A stretch of 64,000 bases of DNA from Myxococcales bacterium (GTDB lineage Bacteria > Myxococcota_A > Polyangia > Haliangiales > Haliangiaceae). The DNA is taken from contig JADKKI010000044.1 of the NCBI GenBank assembly GCA_016720595.1, positions 50,641 to 114,640 on the forward strand, in the 5' to 3' direction. Below the pieces are notes generated by a model that was not told the origin of the DNA, did not search any database, and saw only the letters and a list, made by a program, of their open reading frames with translations. This document shows positions 37,020-47,094 of the stretch, piece after piece (position 1 is the first letter of the stretch; the number at the start of each line of letters is the position of its first letter). The position numbers were made by a program, and so were the translations under genes.

Positions 37020-37864
37020 ATGTGCGAGCTGTTCGCGATGTCGGCGCGCTTTCCGACGAACGTCCACCCGTCCCTGACGAGCTCGCCCGCCACGGCGGCG
37101 GCACCGGACCGCACCGCGATGGCTGGGGCGTCGCGTTCGGGCAGCAGGGCGACGCCCTCGTCATCCGCGAGCCCAGCGCCGCGCACGACAGCGCGTGCCT
37201 GGCGTTCCTGCAGCACCAGGCGATCGCGAGCCCGCTCGTCATCGCGCACGTCCGCTTCGCCACCCAGGGACCGAAGCTGCTCCGCAACTCTCAGCCCTTC
37301 ACGCGCGAGCTGGGCGGCGTCGTGCATCTCTTTGCGCACAACGGGATGGTGCCTGGAATCGAGCATGACCCACGCTTCCAGGCGCGTCGCTTCCGGCCGA
37401 TTGGCGACACCGACTCCGAGTACGCATTCTGCGCGTTACTCGAGCGGATGGCGGTGCTCTGGAGCGACGGCCGACCAGAGCTCGACGTCCGGATCTCGGC
37501 GGTTGCGGCCTTCGCGGCGGAGTTGCACACGCTCGGGCCGGCGAACTTCCTTTACTCCGACGGTGAGGTGCTGTTCGGTCACGGCCACCAAAGGCGCAAC
37601 GCGGCGGGGGAGATGGCTCCGCCTGGGCTCCACGTCCTCTGCCGGACCTGTCGCCCCGGCGCCGAGCCCCTCGACGTCGCGGGCCTGTCGATTCCTCCCG
37701 AGCACGAGCAGCAGGTCGCCCTTCTCGCGAGCGTGCCCCTGAGTGACGAGCCGTGGGAGGCGCCCACGAGGGGCGAGCTCATCGTGCTGCGCGAGGGCAA
37801 GATCGTGCACCGCCAGAGGCGCGGCTCAGGGGGGCGGGCTGACGGCGTCGATGCGTTGCTTTAG
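37020..37864 (+). pseudogene. Class-II glutamine amidotransferase (YafJ/Gn-AT_II type), single frameshift
   Basis: N-terminal nucleophile hydrolase that would release ammonia from glutamine. The start MCELFAMSARFPTNVHPSL has the catalytic Cys2 right after the Met, and later blocks HRDGWGVAFGQQGD, VIAHVRFATQG, HLFAHNGMVPGI and DTDSEYAF match the family. The first 18 residues and the rest are in different frames; one missing G in CTGACGAGCTC at about 37073 joins them as PSLDELARHGGG. Product would be about 281 residues. No partner synthase domain is seen. The break pattern favours a sequencing error. Confidence 0.75.
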
Positions 37865-38193
37865 CTCGTCGAGCACTTTCGGGGTGGCTGATGGGCGCGA
37901 TGATCCACGAGGGGCGGCTTTGGCCACGAGCGCCGGGCACATCAGGAAGCTGCGGTCGCGGAGCGACTCGCCGCCAGCACGCAGTCGCGCTGAGCCTCGA
38001 GAGACCCTCGTCGCTGCAGCGGTCGATCGAGGCCTGCACCACCCTGGTCGATCACGCGCTGTTCGTCCGCCTTGGGCTCCGAGCCGGGCGGCCCGGCCGT
38101 CGTGAGGCCGATGACGTGCTTCACCGCGCGCTCGCAGTTCGGATCGGTCTTGTGGCAGGCACACACGGCGAGGAGCAGCACGAGTGTTCGCAT
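37826..38193 (-). pseudogene. Small lipoprotein, frameshifted
   Basis: Starts MRTLVLLLAVCACHKTDPNC (lipobox), then ERAVKHVIGLTTAGPPGSEP and DEQRVIDQ. After shifts near 38045 and 37985 the fragments EAQRDCVLAAS, SLRDRSFLMCPALVAK and KVLDELKQRIDAVS lie in other frames. A Cys-containing small periplasmic lipoprotein of a kind I have seen several copies of in myxobacterial genomes; unknown function. Its 3' end overlaps the amidotransferase gene by 39 bases. Confidence 0.45.
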
Positions 38194-38293
38194 CCCGGTA
38201 GCGTGCACCGATCGAAGCACCATCGCGAGAGCATCTGGTCGTCGACAACCGCTCACATCGCCTCGCCCAAACGTGCGGTTTCGGGGACAATCA

Positions 38294-39679
38294 GTGCGCT
38301 TGGTTGGTGCGACACCCACACTCGCGCTCGTGGCCATGCTCACGGCATGTGTCTCTCGATCGTACGACACCGCCACGGTCGTGCGGGTCGGTTACCCGGA
38401 GCCACCAGCCACGACGCTCGTCACGGTGGTCGACGATCCCGCTGTCGGTGCGGCGCTCGAACATCGCCTCCGTACGATCGTGCCCATGAAGGTCACGTCC
38501 CACCCGATCATGACCAGCGACGGCGAGTTGCTAGATCCAGCCGAGATCTGCCGCGAGCTGGGCCCGCCAGCGAGCGAGAACCCGCCAGCCGAGGTCGTCG
38601 TCATCGTTCAGTCGTCCGTGATCGCGAGTGAGCAGTTCGACTGCAAGGACACCGAGACGACCGGCCATCGAGGCACCTTCGATCCCTCGAAGGGCTGGGT
38701 GAACGACACGCGCAGCCGTGAGTGCGTCAAGTGGGAGTATTCGTACACGCAGGGCCTCGCGACTGCACGGATCACCGCGCTGGATCGTTCGACGTGCACA
38801 TCGCGCGCGACAGCGACGACCCGGATCGACGAGAGCACACGAGGTCTGACCGCAGCGTCCGGAACCCGCGAGGAGAACAAGGCTCGTGTCATCGTGGCCA
38901 CGCGTGCCGCGATCATGGCCCGGGTCGCCGAACTCGACGTTGCCGATCTGTTGCCGGCCGGTGTGCGGGCGTCTCAGCAGGACGCGCGTGCGGAGCTCAG
39001 TGGCCCACTATCGAGCACGCTCGGGGCCGGGCGCACGTACGCGCTCCGAGGCGCGCGTGATGGCAACACGCAGCATCTCGGATGGCTGCACATCGAGACC
39101 GCCGGTGCGCTCGGCGCCGTGGGTGCACTATCGCCGCGCGTCGAGATCAACGACGAAGCACCGGTGCCGAAGCTTCCGACGCTGCAGGTGGGGGACCGGA
39201 TCGAGAGGCTCACGCACGCACATCGCTGGACGGGGCTTCCCCTGGTCGGCGTCACGCGTACCGACCGTGGTGGTGATCTGACCTCGCTCAGTGGCGCGGT
39301 CGCTGTCCGCTGGACCTACCCACGTCTGTTCATGCACTCAGACTTCCTGCTCGCGGGCCACGCCAGCCGGAACACGCTGCGTCATCAAGAGTCGATCTCG
39401 TTTGGTCCGTGGATCCCGCTCGGTGGCCAGTTCGCGGTCCTCGGGTTGGCGGAGGCAGGACTCGAGAGCATCTACATCAAAGACACGAACGAATCCGGGT
39501 TCGTCGGCGTTGGCGGGGGTGTGGAGCTGTGGTGGGGCAAGACGATGTTCGTTCTCGACGTTCGATACCGATGGGAAGACGCCGTCGCCGAGAATCTCGA
39601 GGACACGATCCGTGCGCGGTCGTGGATGGTGTTGTTCGGCGTCGCCGGCGGCAAGCGCGACGATCGCCCGCCGCAGTAG
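38294..39679 (+). CDS. Lipoprotein of unknown function
   Basis: A 461-residue intact frame from GTG at 38294: signal LVGATPTLALVAMLTACVSR (lipobox LTAC). The first 230 residues include EVVVIVQSSVIASEQFDC and TRSRECVKWEYSYTQGLATA; the second half is beta-rich with repeated strands (GPWIPLGGQFAVLGLAEAGL, SGFVGVGGGVELWWGKTMFV, LDVRYRW) that look like an outer-membrane-associated barrel or sandwich. No enzyme motif is seen. The longer frame from 38072 is non-coding in style upstream of the lipobox. Confidence 0.6.
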   Translation: MRLVGATPTLALVAMLTACVSRSYDTATVVRVGYPEPPATTLVTVVDDPAVGAALEHRLRTIVPMKVTSHPIMTSDGELLDPAEICRELGPPASENPPAEVVVIVQSSVIASEQFDCKDTETTGHRGTFDPSKGWVNDTRSRECVKWEYSYTQGLATARITALDRSTCTSRATATTRIDESTRGLTAASGTREENKARVIVATRAAIMARVAELDVADLLPAGVRASQQDARAELSGPLSSTLGAGRTYALRGARDGNTQHLGWLHIETAGALGAVGALSPRVEINDEAPVPKLPTLQVGDRIERLTHAHRWTGLPLVGVTRTDRGGDLTSLSGAVAVRWTYPRLFMHSDFLLAGHASRNTLRHQESISFGPWIPLGGQFAVLGLAEAGLESIYIKDTNESGFVGVGGGVELWWGKTMFVLDVRYRWEDAVAENLEDTIRARSWMVLFGVAGGKRDDRPPQ

Positions 39680-39779
39680 GTGCGGCCGGTCTCGTGATGT
39701 CGAGGTTCGCCCGAACGACGTCGTGCGGTCGCAGCGGGCTCGTCGGCGCTAGCACGGGCGTCTGGTATCATCGGGCGTG

Positions 39780-40298
39780 ATGCGTCGTCAGCTCGCGCTG
39801 CTGGTTGTCGCCGCTAGCTTCGTTGGGTGTGCGGGCGGCGTGACGTCTACGTCCGCTACGGGGACATCCATCGCCACCTCGGCGAGTTGCGCGCTCAGGG
39901 GCATGCGACCGTCGAGGCCACCGAGACTGACGCCGAGCGCACCAACAACGTCACGCACGATCCCGACACCGCGACCACCGTCGACCTCCGCCTCGGCCAG
40001 ATCGGCGGTCTCGCCGAGGGCTGCAAGGACGTCCCGCCGTTCCGAGGCGCCGAGCCGATCGCGGGATGCGAGCTCACGCTTGAAGCGCGACGCTCACCTC
40101 GTCGTCGACAATCGCCCTGATCGCCTCGCGCCCACAACGTGGTCGCGTTCGAGCCGGGCTGCTCACGCTCGGCGGTACCGGCGGAGCGATCTACTGCGGC
40201 ATCGCCTGCGATCCGTACAGGGCCGAGAAGATCGGGCTGGGCCGACCGCCCTGGTGTCGCTGCTCGTCTGGGTCGTGGCGAGCGGCGGCCGCGATTAG
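39780..40298 (+). pseudogene. Small lipoprotein, frameshifted
   Basis: MRRQLALLVVAASFVGCAGG (lipobox FVGC) is followed, in a second frame, by DVYVRYGDIHRHLGELRAQG, ATEAT-like sequence and GCKDVPPFRGAEPIAGCELT. A third segment, LKRDAHLVVDNRPD, and the end ALVSLLVWVVASGGRD return to the first frame and stop at 40298. At least three indels. Function unknown. Confidence 0.45.
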
Positions 40299-40425
40299 TC
40301 ATTGCTGCGCGACGGCAGGGCCCGGCGAGGCCGATGAAAGGTGAGCACGGGCGCGAGCGCGCGCGGCGAGGGGAGTGCATCCTTCTGAAGTGGATCCGCC
40401 CCAGCCTCGTACGCGAGAAGCGCCC

Positions 40426-41774
40426 GTGAGCGAGCGCGAGCGCGTCCTCGTGCTGCTCAAGCGTCATGGCTGGAACGCGACCTCGTTTCAGATGCTCGAG
40501 CCGGGTTTTCACTACTGGTTCGACGGCGACGACGCGTGCGTCGGCTATGTCGATACCGGGCGTGCCTGGGTGACCGCGGGCCCTCCAATCGCGCCCCTCG
40601 AGCGTCTCGGCGAGGTGGTGATGCGCTTCGTCGCGGCGGCCGAGTCCGCGCGTCGCCGGGTTTGCTGCTTCGGCACGGAAGCGCGATTTCACGACCTCGC
40701 CGCGTGGTCATCGTTTCGCATCGGCGATCAGCCGATCTGGGCGCCTGCCGAGTGGGAGGCCGTGGTGGAGGCCAGTCGCAGCCTGCGCGAGCAGTTTCGT
40801 CGCGCCCGCGCGAAGGGCGTGACCGTCCGGCGGCTCGAATCCGCTGAGGTCGCGCAGGGCCATCCGATCCGCGCCCAGCTCGACGTGCTGATCGAGCGTT
40901 GGCTGGCCTCGCGGCCGATCGCGCCGATGGGGTTCCTCGTGCAGGTCGATCCGTTCACGTTTCCCGAGGAGCGGCGCTACTTCGTAGCCGAGCGGGACGG
41001 GATCGTCGTGGCGTTCCTCGGCATCATCCCGATCTATGCGCGCGAGGGATGGTTCTTCGAGGACTTCCTCCGCGATCCGGAGGCCCCGAATGGCACCGTC
41101 GAGCTGCTCGTCGATGCCGGCATGCGAGCGGCGGCCACCGAGATGGTGCCGACCGTCACGCTCGGCCTGGTCCCGCTGGCGGGGGAGGTCGGCTCGTGGC
41201 TGGGCGCCGCGCGGCGGCTCGGCCGCTCGCTCTATGACTTCGACGGACTCCGGGCGTTCAAGGCCAAGTTCAAGCCAGGCGCGTGGGATCCGATCTCACT
41301 GTCGTATCCGCCGGGCCGCAGCGGCGTCGTCGCGCTGTTCGACACGCTCACCGCGTTTGCGCGCGGGGGGCTGCTCCGCTTCGGCCTCGAGACGTTGCTG
41401 CGCGGTCCGACGATCGTGGTGCGCGCGCTCGCGATCCTGCTCGTCGCGTGGACGGCGCTGCTCGCGCCTCCTTCGAGTGCGTTCCATTTCCCAGCGCCTG
41501 GTGGCAATACGGCTGGGTCGCGTTCGATGTGGTGCTGGGCGGCGCGCTGTTCCTGCTCGGTCGACGCTGGCGACCCTGGCTCGCGACCACCATCGCGATC
41601 GCGGTGACCGCCGACGCCGTGATCACCCTCGCTCAGGCAGTCGTCTACGATCTGCCGCGTCGCCGTGGTGTCGCCGATACGCTTGTGATCGGCATCGCGA
41701 TCCTCGCGCCGACGATCGCCGCCATACTCCTGTGGAATGCGCGTGGGCACCGCAAGGAGGCTGCCGGGGTGTGA
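40426..41774 (+). CDS. DUF2156 (phosphatidylglycerol lysyltransferase C-terminal-like) membrane protein, one frameshift
   Basis: The first 350 residues match the GNAT-like DUF2156 domain found at the C-terminus of MprF-type aminoacyl-phosphatidylglycerol synthases: FQMLEPGFHYWFDGDDACVG, TAGPPIAPLERLGEVVMRFV, VDPFTFPEERRYFVAERDGI and SLYDFDGLRAFKAKFKPGAW. It probably transfers an acyl or aminoacyl group to a membrane lipid or peptide. The GTG-initiated frame continues to 41607, but from about 41500 another frame gives good membrane helices (WWQYGWVAFDVVLGGALFLL, AILAPTIAAILLWNARGH) to 41774, so one indel near 41500 is likely. In classical MprF the membrane part is N-terminal; here it follows. 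Confidence 0.68.
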
Positions 41775-41932
41775 CGGCCGCGAGCGGATGAACGGACCCT
41801 CGGCTGAGTGTGAGGCTGCTCGACGTGGAGTGCTTCGTACAGCCCGCGTCAGGCGCAGCTCCTGCGGGAACCTCATCTCGCGTTCACGGCGGTCGACTGC
41901 AACGCGGTGGTCGCCCTACAATTGCAGGTGAC

Positions 41933-42468
41933 GTGACCGCTCCTCGCTGGCCCGCGCCGCTCCTCGTGATCGCGGCATGCGCTTCGTCTCCGGGCGACGC
42001 TCCCGAGACGCTCGCGCCCCTGGGCGCCCACACCACGCGCACGCACGAATCGCGGCCTCCGGATCAGACCGCGGCCTCCGTGGACGCCTGCGATCATGGC
42101 GACCTTCCGGCGTGTCACGCAGCGGCGCTCGACGCCTACTACGCGCCTGCGTCACCGGACTCCGATCGTCGCGCACGAGACCTGTTCCAGCGCGCGTGCG
42201 ACGCCGGCTACGCGCCGTCGTGCAACGGTCTCGGCACGCTTCACGATCAGGGGCGCGGGGTACAGCAGGATCATGTCGCTGCGGTCGCGTTGTACCGTCG
42301 CGCGTGCGCCGCGGATGGCAGCACGGGATGCAGCACCTCGCACAGGCGCTGCGCCTCGGGCGAGGTATCGCGAAGGACGAGGCCGCAGCGGCACGCGCCG
42401 ATGCGCGTGGCACGTGCCTGCTGGAGGCCTCGCTGGCGAAGGACTCGCCGCCCTGTCCTCCGCTGTGA
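41933..42468 (+). pseudogene. Sel1-repeat-like lipoprotein, one frameshift
   Basis: GTG at 41933 gives ALLVIAACASSPGDAP-like lipoprotein start (lipobox IAAC), then Sel1-type repeats: CDHGDLPACHAAALDAYYAP, RARDLFQRACDAGYAPSCNG and VALYRRACAADGS. A frame change near 42330 leads to QHLAQALRLGRGIAKDEAAA and the stop at 42468. Sel1 proteins mediate protein interactions in the envelope. As written the first frame runs on to 42520 in Arg-rich noise. Confidence 0.55.
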
Positions 42469-42537
42469 CCGAGTCGAGCGACGCGTTGGTCGACATCAGC
42501 GTCGGGTGGAGTTCTCGTAGGCCTCGAAGGAACTCCG

Positions 42538-43455
42538 TCAGAGCTTCGCGGCGAGCTCGCCGATGGTCCGCTTGTCGTTCGGCGCGAGCTTCGGTAGCGC
42601 GACCCACCGCGGCGTCGGCGCGAACGCTCCGAAGATCGAGAGCATCCCGAACTCGAACGCGTCGAAGTCGGAGTTCTGACAGTTGCAGGCGAGGAGCGCC
42701 TTGGGAATGAGGCCGGCCATCACCGCCAGCTGGTTCGTGGGGCCGCTCTCGATCGAGGAGTTCGCATACGCCATCGGCAGCGTGGTGCAGGGATCTCCGC
42801 CGTTGCGCATCGCCGCCGCGCGCGCGACCTCCGCCTCGTACGCGGTGTTCGGGAGGCTGTCGACGAGCTTCTTCACGCTCGGCCGATGCAGGAGCGCCGC
42901 GTCGGGGACGGCCGATTCGCTGGCGACCAGCAACCGCAGCTTGAAGTCCTGGAACACCTCGCCAGAGAGCAGGCTCGCGAGCGAGGCGACCTTGGCCTGC
43001 TTGTCGGCCCACACGTAGAGGGACCACGGCTTCTTCGGCGCGCGGCCCATGGCAGCGGCCTCGAGCGATGTGCGCCAGTAGGCCTCGTCCACCAGGCGTG
43101 CACCCTCCGCGAGCGGCACGGTGTTGCCGGCGGCGATCACCTTGTCGTCACGGGTGAGCACCACGACCACGCCGGGGTCATCGATCGCCTTGCCCGAGGG
43201 AGAATCGGGGAGTGTGAGCCCGGCCGGGAAGACCATCGGCAGCGCGCCCGGCTTCTCCTTCGCGAGGGTGGCGAGGCGCGCCCCGAGCCGCGCGGCCTTG
43301 GCGTCGCAGGTCTCGGCCGGTGCGGTGGGCGCGGGATCGGGGACTCGAGCCTTCGACGAGATCGGCGCCTCACCACCGGGCTTGGGTTCGGTGACGTCGG
43401 TCTTGCCACCGCCCTTGCACCCCAGGAGCGCCACCAGCACGAGCCATCGCGTCAT
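42538..43455 (-). CDS. Lipoprotein of unknown function
   Basis: A 305-residue intact lipoprotein (MTRWLVLVALLGCKGG, lipobox LLGC). After a Pro-rich linker there are mostly helices: AARLGARLATLAKEKPGALP, YWRTSLEAAAMG, AKVASLASLLSGEVFQDFKL, and a central VVVVLTRDDKVIAAGNTVPL strand pair. ALLACNCQNSDFDAFEFGM holds two Cys near the end. I do not recognise the family. Start ATG at 43455. Confidence 0.6.
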   Translation of the reverse strand: MTRWLVLVALLGCKGGGKTDVTEPKPGGEAPISSKARVPDPAPTAPAETCDAKAARLGARLATLAKEKPGALPMVFPAGLTLPDSPSGKAIDDPGVVVVLTRDDKVIAAGNTVPLAEGARLVDEAYWRTSLEAAAMGRAPKKPWSLYVWADKQAKVASLASLLSGEVFQDFKLRLLVASESAVPDAALLHRPSVKKLVDSLPNTAYEAEVARAAAMRNGGDPCTTLPMAYANSSIESGPTNQLAVMAGLIPKALLACNCQNSDFDAFEFGMLSIFGAFAPTPRWVALPKLAPNDKRTIGELAAKL

Positions 43456-43590
43456 GTGGCGAGTGTGTCAGGATCCACCGTGAGACGCGCGCGAACAGCG
43501 ACGTTCCGTCACGCGTGGCGGTGCGCGCCGACGCGAGAGCGGGCTCGTGGTCGCGTGGTAGGTTGCGCCGCCACCGTCCAGACACCGCAG

Positions 43591-44418
43591 ATGACCGATC
43601 AGATCCGACCCGACAGTGGACGGCTCACCCACTTCGGGTTGGTGTTACTCCTGCTCGGCGCATGCGGCAGCGATCCGCAACCGGTGTGCAGTGGTGAGAC
43701 GCTGTTCGGTAGTCCGACCGCCGCGACGGGTCTTGGACCCGACCAGTGCGGTCCGACGTGTAGATGCAAGGGCACTCCGTGGACGGCGCCTTCCTACACG
43801 GCGGCTGATGCCGACGCGCTGCTTGCGTGGCACCTCGTCGATCCGCCGCCGTTGCTCGACAGCGATCCGTATGCTGGCCCCGCGCCGCTGCCGGGAGATC
43901 CTGACGCTGTGTGTGCCGTGGTGATCGATCAACCGGGATCTCGATCGTATCGGCTCGAGACGTTTCCCTCCGAGGCCGCGGCGCTCCGGGCCGGGGCGCT
44001 GGTGACGCACTTCGACGCGTGCGGTCAGTGCTCGTCGCTCGCGGACCTCGCGGTGTACATGCGCTACCCCGATCTCACCGCCCCGGTCCGGCAGTGCGCG
44101 GTCGATCACCTCAATGACACCCCCGAGGTGAACCAGCAGTGCCTCCAGGCCCTGGGCTTCACCGTGCCGTGCGCCCAGATCTGGTACTTCAACACCGTGG
44201 CCACCCGCAACGCGTGTGCGGCACCGTGCTTCCTCGCGTTCAACGAGCCGTATCACCTACCGGACGGGACGTTGAATCAGTGCCTCCAGTGCGACGAGGA
44301 CCACAGCGGCCCGGTGTTCAAGGCCTTCGCGGGGCGCACCCGCCGCAACACCGGCATCGCCTCGTCGATGTGCAGACCGTGTAGCGAGGTGCGACCGCTC
44401 GTGCACGCCTATCCGTGA
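43591..44418 (+). CDS. Cys-rich lipoprotein of unknown function
   Basis: A 275-residue intact lipoprotein: HFGLVLLLLGACGSDPQPVC (lipobox LGAC). It has at least 16 Cys in the mature part, arranged as CGPTCRC, FDACGQCSS, CLQALGFTVPCAQIW, NACAAPCFLAFNEPY, QCLQCDEDHSGPVFKAFAGR and MCRPCSEV. The C-terminal pattern CLQCDEDxSGPVFK-GRTRRNTGIASxxCRPC is strongly structured by spacing. I recall similar C-terminal patterns in uncharacterised proteins of algae and bacteria, which needs a search. Start ATG at 43591, 136 bases after the divergent gene. Confidence 0.6.
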   Translation: MTDQIRPDSGRLTHFGLVLLLLGACGSDPQPVCSGETLFGSPTAATGLGPDQCGPTCRCKGTPWTAPSYTAADADALLAWHLVDPPPLLDSDPYAGPAPLPGDPDAVCAVVIDQPGSRSYRLETFPSEAAALRAGALVTHFDACGQCSSLADLAVYMRYPDLTAPVRQCAVDHLNDTPEVNQQCLQALGFTVPCAQIWYFNTVATRNACAAPCFLAFNEPYHLPDGTLNQCLQCDEDHSGPVFKAFAGRTRRNTGIASSMCRPCSEVRPLVHAYP

Positions 44419-44448
44419 TTCACCGTCGGCGTTCTCAACGGCAGCGTG

Positions 44449-47094
44449 TCAGATCCAGTGCCGGCGCAGGAGCCAGTGCTTCACGCCCTGCGTGACTGCC
44501 AGGTAGCAGAGGATCGTCGTGGCCAGGATCGGCCAGTACTGCCAGGGCAGGGGCGTGAACCCGAGATAGGTCCCGACGACGGACACGGGGAGCCCGAGCC
44601 CGACGATCACGATCGCGATGCCCATGGCGAGCACGGGCCGCGATGCCTGGCTCTGCAGGAACGGGATCTTGTTGGTGCGGATGACGTGGATCACGAGGAC
44701 CTGCGTGAGCAGGCTCTCGACGAACCAGCCGGTCTGGAACAGGCTGGCGCTGTGCGCGGCTGCCGCGGGCGTCGAGACATCCCAGCAGCCGAACAGGTAC
44801 AGCATCACGAGGAACGTCGTGTAGTCGAAGATCGACGAGCACGGTCCGATGAACAGGATGAAGCGGGTCAGCGCCTTGATGTTCCAGGGGCGGGGCCTCT
44901 GGATCTGATCTGCGTCGACGGCGTCCGTGGGGATCGTGGTCTGGCCGAGGTCGTAGAGCAGGTTGTTCGTCAGGATCTGGATCGGCACCATCGGCAGGAA
45001 CGGCACGAACACGCTGGCGCCGAGCATGCTGAACATGTTGCCGAAGTTGCTCGACGCGCCCATGCGCACGTACTTGCTGATGTTCGCGAACACCTTGCGG
45101 CCCTCGAGCACGCCCTCGTCGATGACGAGGAGTGATTTCTCGAGGAGGATCATGTCGGCGGCCTCCTTGGCGATGTCGACCGCGGTGTCGACGCTGATGC
45201 CCACGTCGGCTGCGTGGAGCGCGGGCGCATCGTTGATGCCATCGCCCATGAACCCGACGGTGTGCTTGCGGGACTGAAGCGCCTTGATGATCCGCTGCTT
45301 GTGGCCTGGTGAGACGCGCGCGAACAGCGAGGTGTGCTCGGCCGCCTCCGCGAGCTCCTCGTCGGTCAGCTTCTCGACGTCGTCGCCGAGGAGCACGCGC
45401 TCGACCGCGAGGCCGACGACCTTGCAGACCTTGCGCGCGACGAGCTCGTTGTCCCCGGTGATCACCTTGATCACCACGCCGTGGGCCTGCAGCGCGACGA
45501 TCGCGGCGGCGCAGGACTCCTTGGGGGGATCGAGGAACGCGATGTAGCCCTGCAGGACCAGGTCGCTCTCATCCGCCTTGGTGTAGGGCGTGGGGTGCCC
45601 AGGCAGGTTGGTTCGTGGTGGCGCCTGCTTCGTGGCGATCGCGAGGACGCGAAAGCCATCGGCGCTGAGCCGCTCGTATTCGAGCTTGAGGGAATCGATG
45701 TGTGCGTGGTCCATCGACTCCTGCTTGCCGTCGAGCACGAAGCTGGCGCACCGCGGGAAGATCGCCTCGGGCGCGCCCTTGGAGATGATCAGATCGTGGC
45801 CCTCGGGCAGCCGGACCACCACGGACATGATCCGCCGCTCGAAGTCGAACGGGATCTCGTCGACCTTGGTGAGGGCCGTGACCCGTGCGTGCGCGTGCGC
45901 CTCCTCGTGGGCGAGCACGGCGCGATCGAGGATGTTCTTGAGCCCGGTCTGGAAGTGACTGTTGGCGTAGGCGAGGGCGAGCACCGCATCGCTGTCGCGC
46001 AGGGAGACGTCGCAGTACTTCTCGAGCACCACCTGGTCGAGCGTCAGCGTGCCGGTCTTGTCCGTGCACAAGACGTCCATCGCCCCGAGGTTCTGGATCG
46101 CGTTGAGGCGCTTGACGATCACCTTCTTCTTGCCCATCGCGACCGCGCCCTTCGACAGGCACACGGTGACGATCATGGGGAGCATCTCCGGGGTGAGGCC
46201 CACCGCGACCGCCATCGCGAAGAAGAACGCCTCGGCCCAGCTGCCCTTCGTGAGCCCGTTGACGATGAACACCAGCGGCACCATCACGAGCATGAAGCGC
46301 AGCAGCAGCCACGTGAATCGCGCGATGTCGCGGTCGAACGCGGTCTCTGCCGGCTGCTCCGTGAGGGTGACGGCCATCGCGCCCAGGTACGTCGACTTCC
46401 CGGTCGCGACCACGATCGCCGATGCCGAGCCGCTCACGACGCTGGTGCCGAGAAACGCGATCGTGGTGCGTGCCAGGGGTTCAGTCCCCGCAGGTGCCAC
46501 CTCGGCGGCATGCTTCTCGACGGGAAAGCTCTCCCCGGTCAGCGAGCCCTGGCTGACGAACAGATCCTTGGCTTGCACGATCCTGAGATCGCCCGGGATC
46601 ATGTCGCCGGCCGCGAGCTGGACGACGTCCCCGGGCACCAGCTGAGTCACCGGGAGCTCGGACGGCTGGCCATCGCGAACCACGGTGGCGTGGACCGAGA
46701 TCATCGCCTTGAGCGCAGCGGCAGCGGTGCCGGCCTTGGCCTCCTGGAACAGCTTGAGCCCGACGGAGAGCACGATCATCAGGACCATCACGGTGCCCGA
46801 TCGGGTATCGCCGGTCGCGAACGACACCGTGGAGAGGACCGCGAGGAGGATCACGAGTGGGTTGATCACCGCTCGCCACAGGAGCCTCGCCACGCTCGGA
46901 CGCTCGTCGCGCGCGAGCACGTTCGGCCCGTGCTTCGCCAGGCGCGCGGCTGCGTCGCTCGCCGTGAGGCCCTCGGGGGAGGTCGAGAGCCTGGCGAACA
47001 CCTCGCCCGGGTCGAGCGTGGACATCTCGACCAGGAGCGCCGAGACGTGGATCGCGGGCTTCTCGCCTTCGCCGATGGGTCTCGTCTGCTTCAT
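44449..47094 (-). CDS. mgtA: Magnesium-translocating P-type ATPase (P3B, MgtA/MgtB)
   Basis: Imports Mg2+ across the inner membrane at the cost of ATP. The 881-residue length is normal. Domain order: N-terminal region, actuator with GSLTGESFPVEK (about 177), membrane helices, phosphorylation site CTDKTGTLT (Asp about 345), nucleotide domain with ISKGAPEAIF, then MTGDNE-like VITGDNELVARKV, GFMGDGINDAPALHAADVGI (about 618) and the C-terminal helices with TNNLLYDLGQTTIPTD typical of MgtA. In enterobacteria mgtA has a Mg2+-sensing leader; the 158 bases upstream here show no such leader that I can see. Start ATG at 47094. Confidence 0.93.
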   Translation of the reverse strand: MKQTRPIGEGEKPAIHVSALLVEMSTLDPGEVFARLSTSPEGLTASDAAARLAKHGPNVLARDERPSVARLLWRAVINPLVILLAVLSTVSFATGDTRSGTVMVLMIVLSVGLKLFQEAKAGTAAAALKAMISVHATVVRDGQPSELPVTQLVPGDVVQLAAGDMIPGDLRIVQAKDLFVSQGSLTGESFPVEKHAAEVAPAGTEPLARTTIAFLGTSVVSGSASAIVVATGKSTYLGAMAVTLTEQPAETAFDRDIARFTWLLLRFMLVMVPLVFIVNGLTKGSWAEAFFFAMAVAVGLTPEMLPMIVTVCLSKGAVAMGKKKVIVKRLNAIQNLGAMDVLCTDKTGTLTLDQVVLEKYCDVSLRDSDAVLALAYANSHFQTGLKNILDRAVLAHEEAHAHARVTALTKVDEIPFDFERRIMSVVVRLPEGHDLIISKGAPEAIFPRCASFVLDGKQESMDHAHIDSLKLEYERLSADGFRVLAIATKQAPPRTNLPGHPTPYTKADESDLVLQGYIAFLDPPKESCAAAIVALQAHGVVIKVITGDNELVARKVCKVVGLAVERVLLGDDVEKLTDEELAEAAEHTSLFARVSPGHKQRIIKALQSRKHTVGFMGDGINDAPALHAADVGISVDTAVDIAKEAADMILLEKSLLVIDEGVLEGRKVFANISKYVRMGASSNFGNMFSMLGASVFVPFLPMVPIQILTNNLLYDLGQTTIPTDAVDADQIQRPRPWNIKALTRFILFIGPCSSIFDYTTFLVMLYLFGCWDVSTPAAAAHSASLFQTGWFVESLLTQVLVIHVIRTNKIPFLQSQASRPVLAMGIAIVIVGLGLPVSVVGTYLGFTPLPWQYWPILATTILCYLAVTQGVKHWLLRRHWI

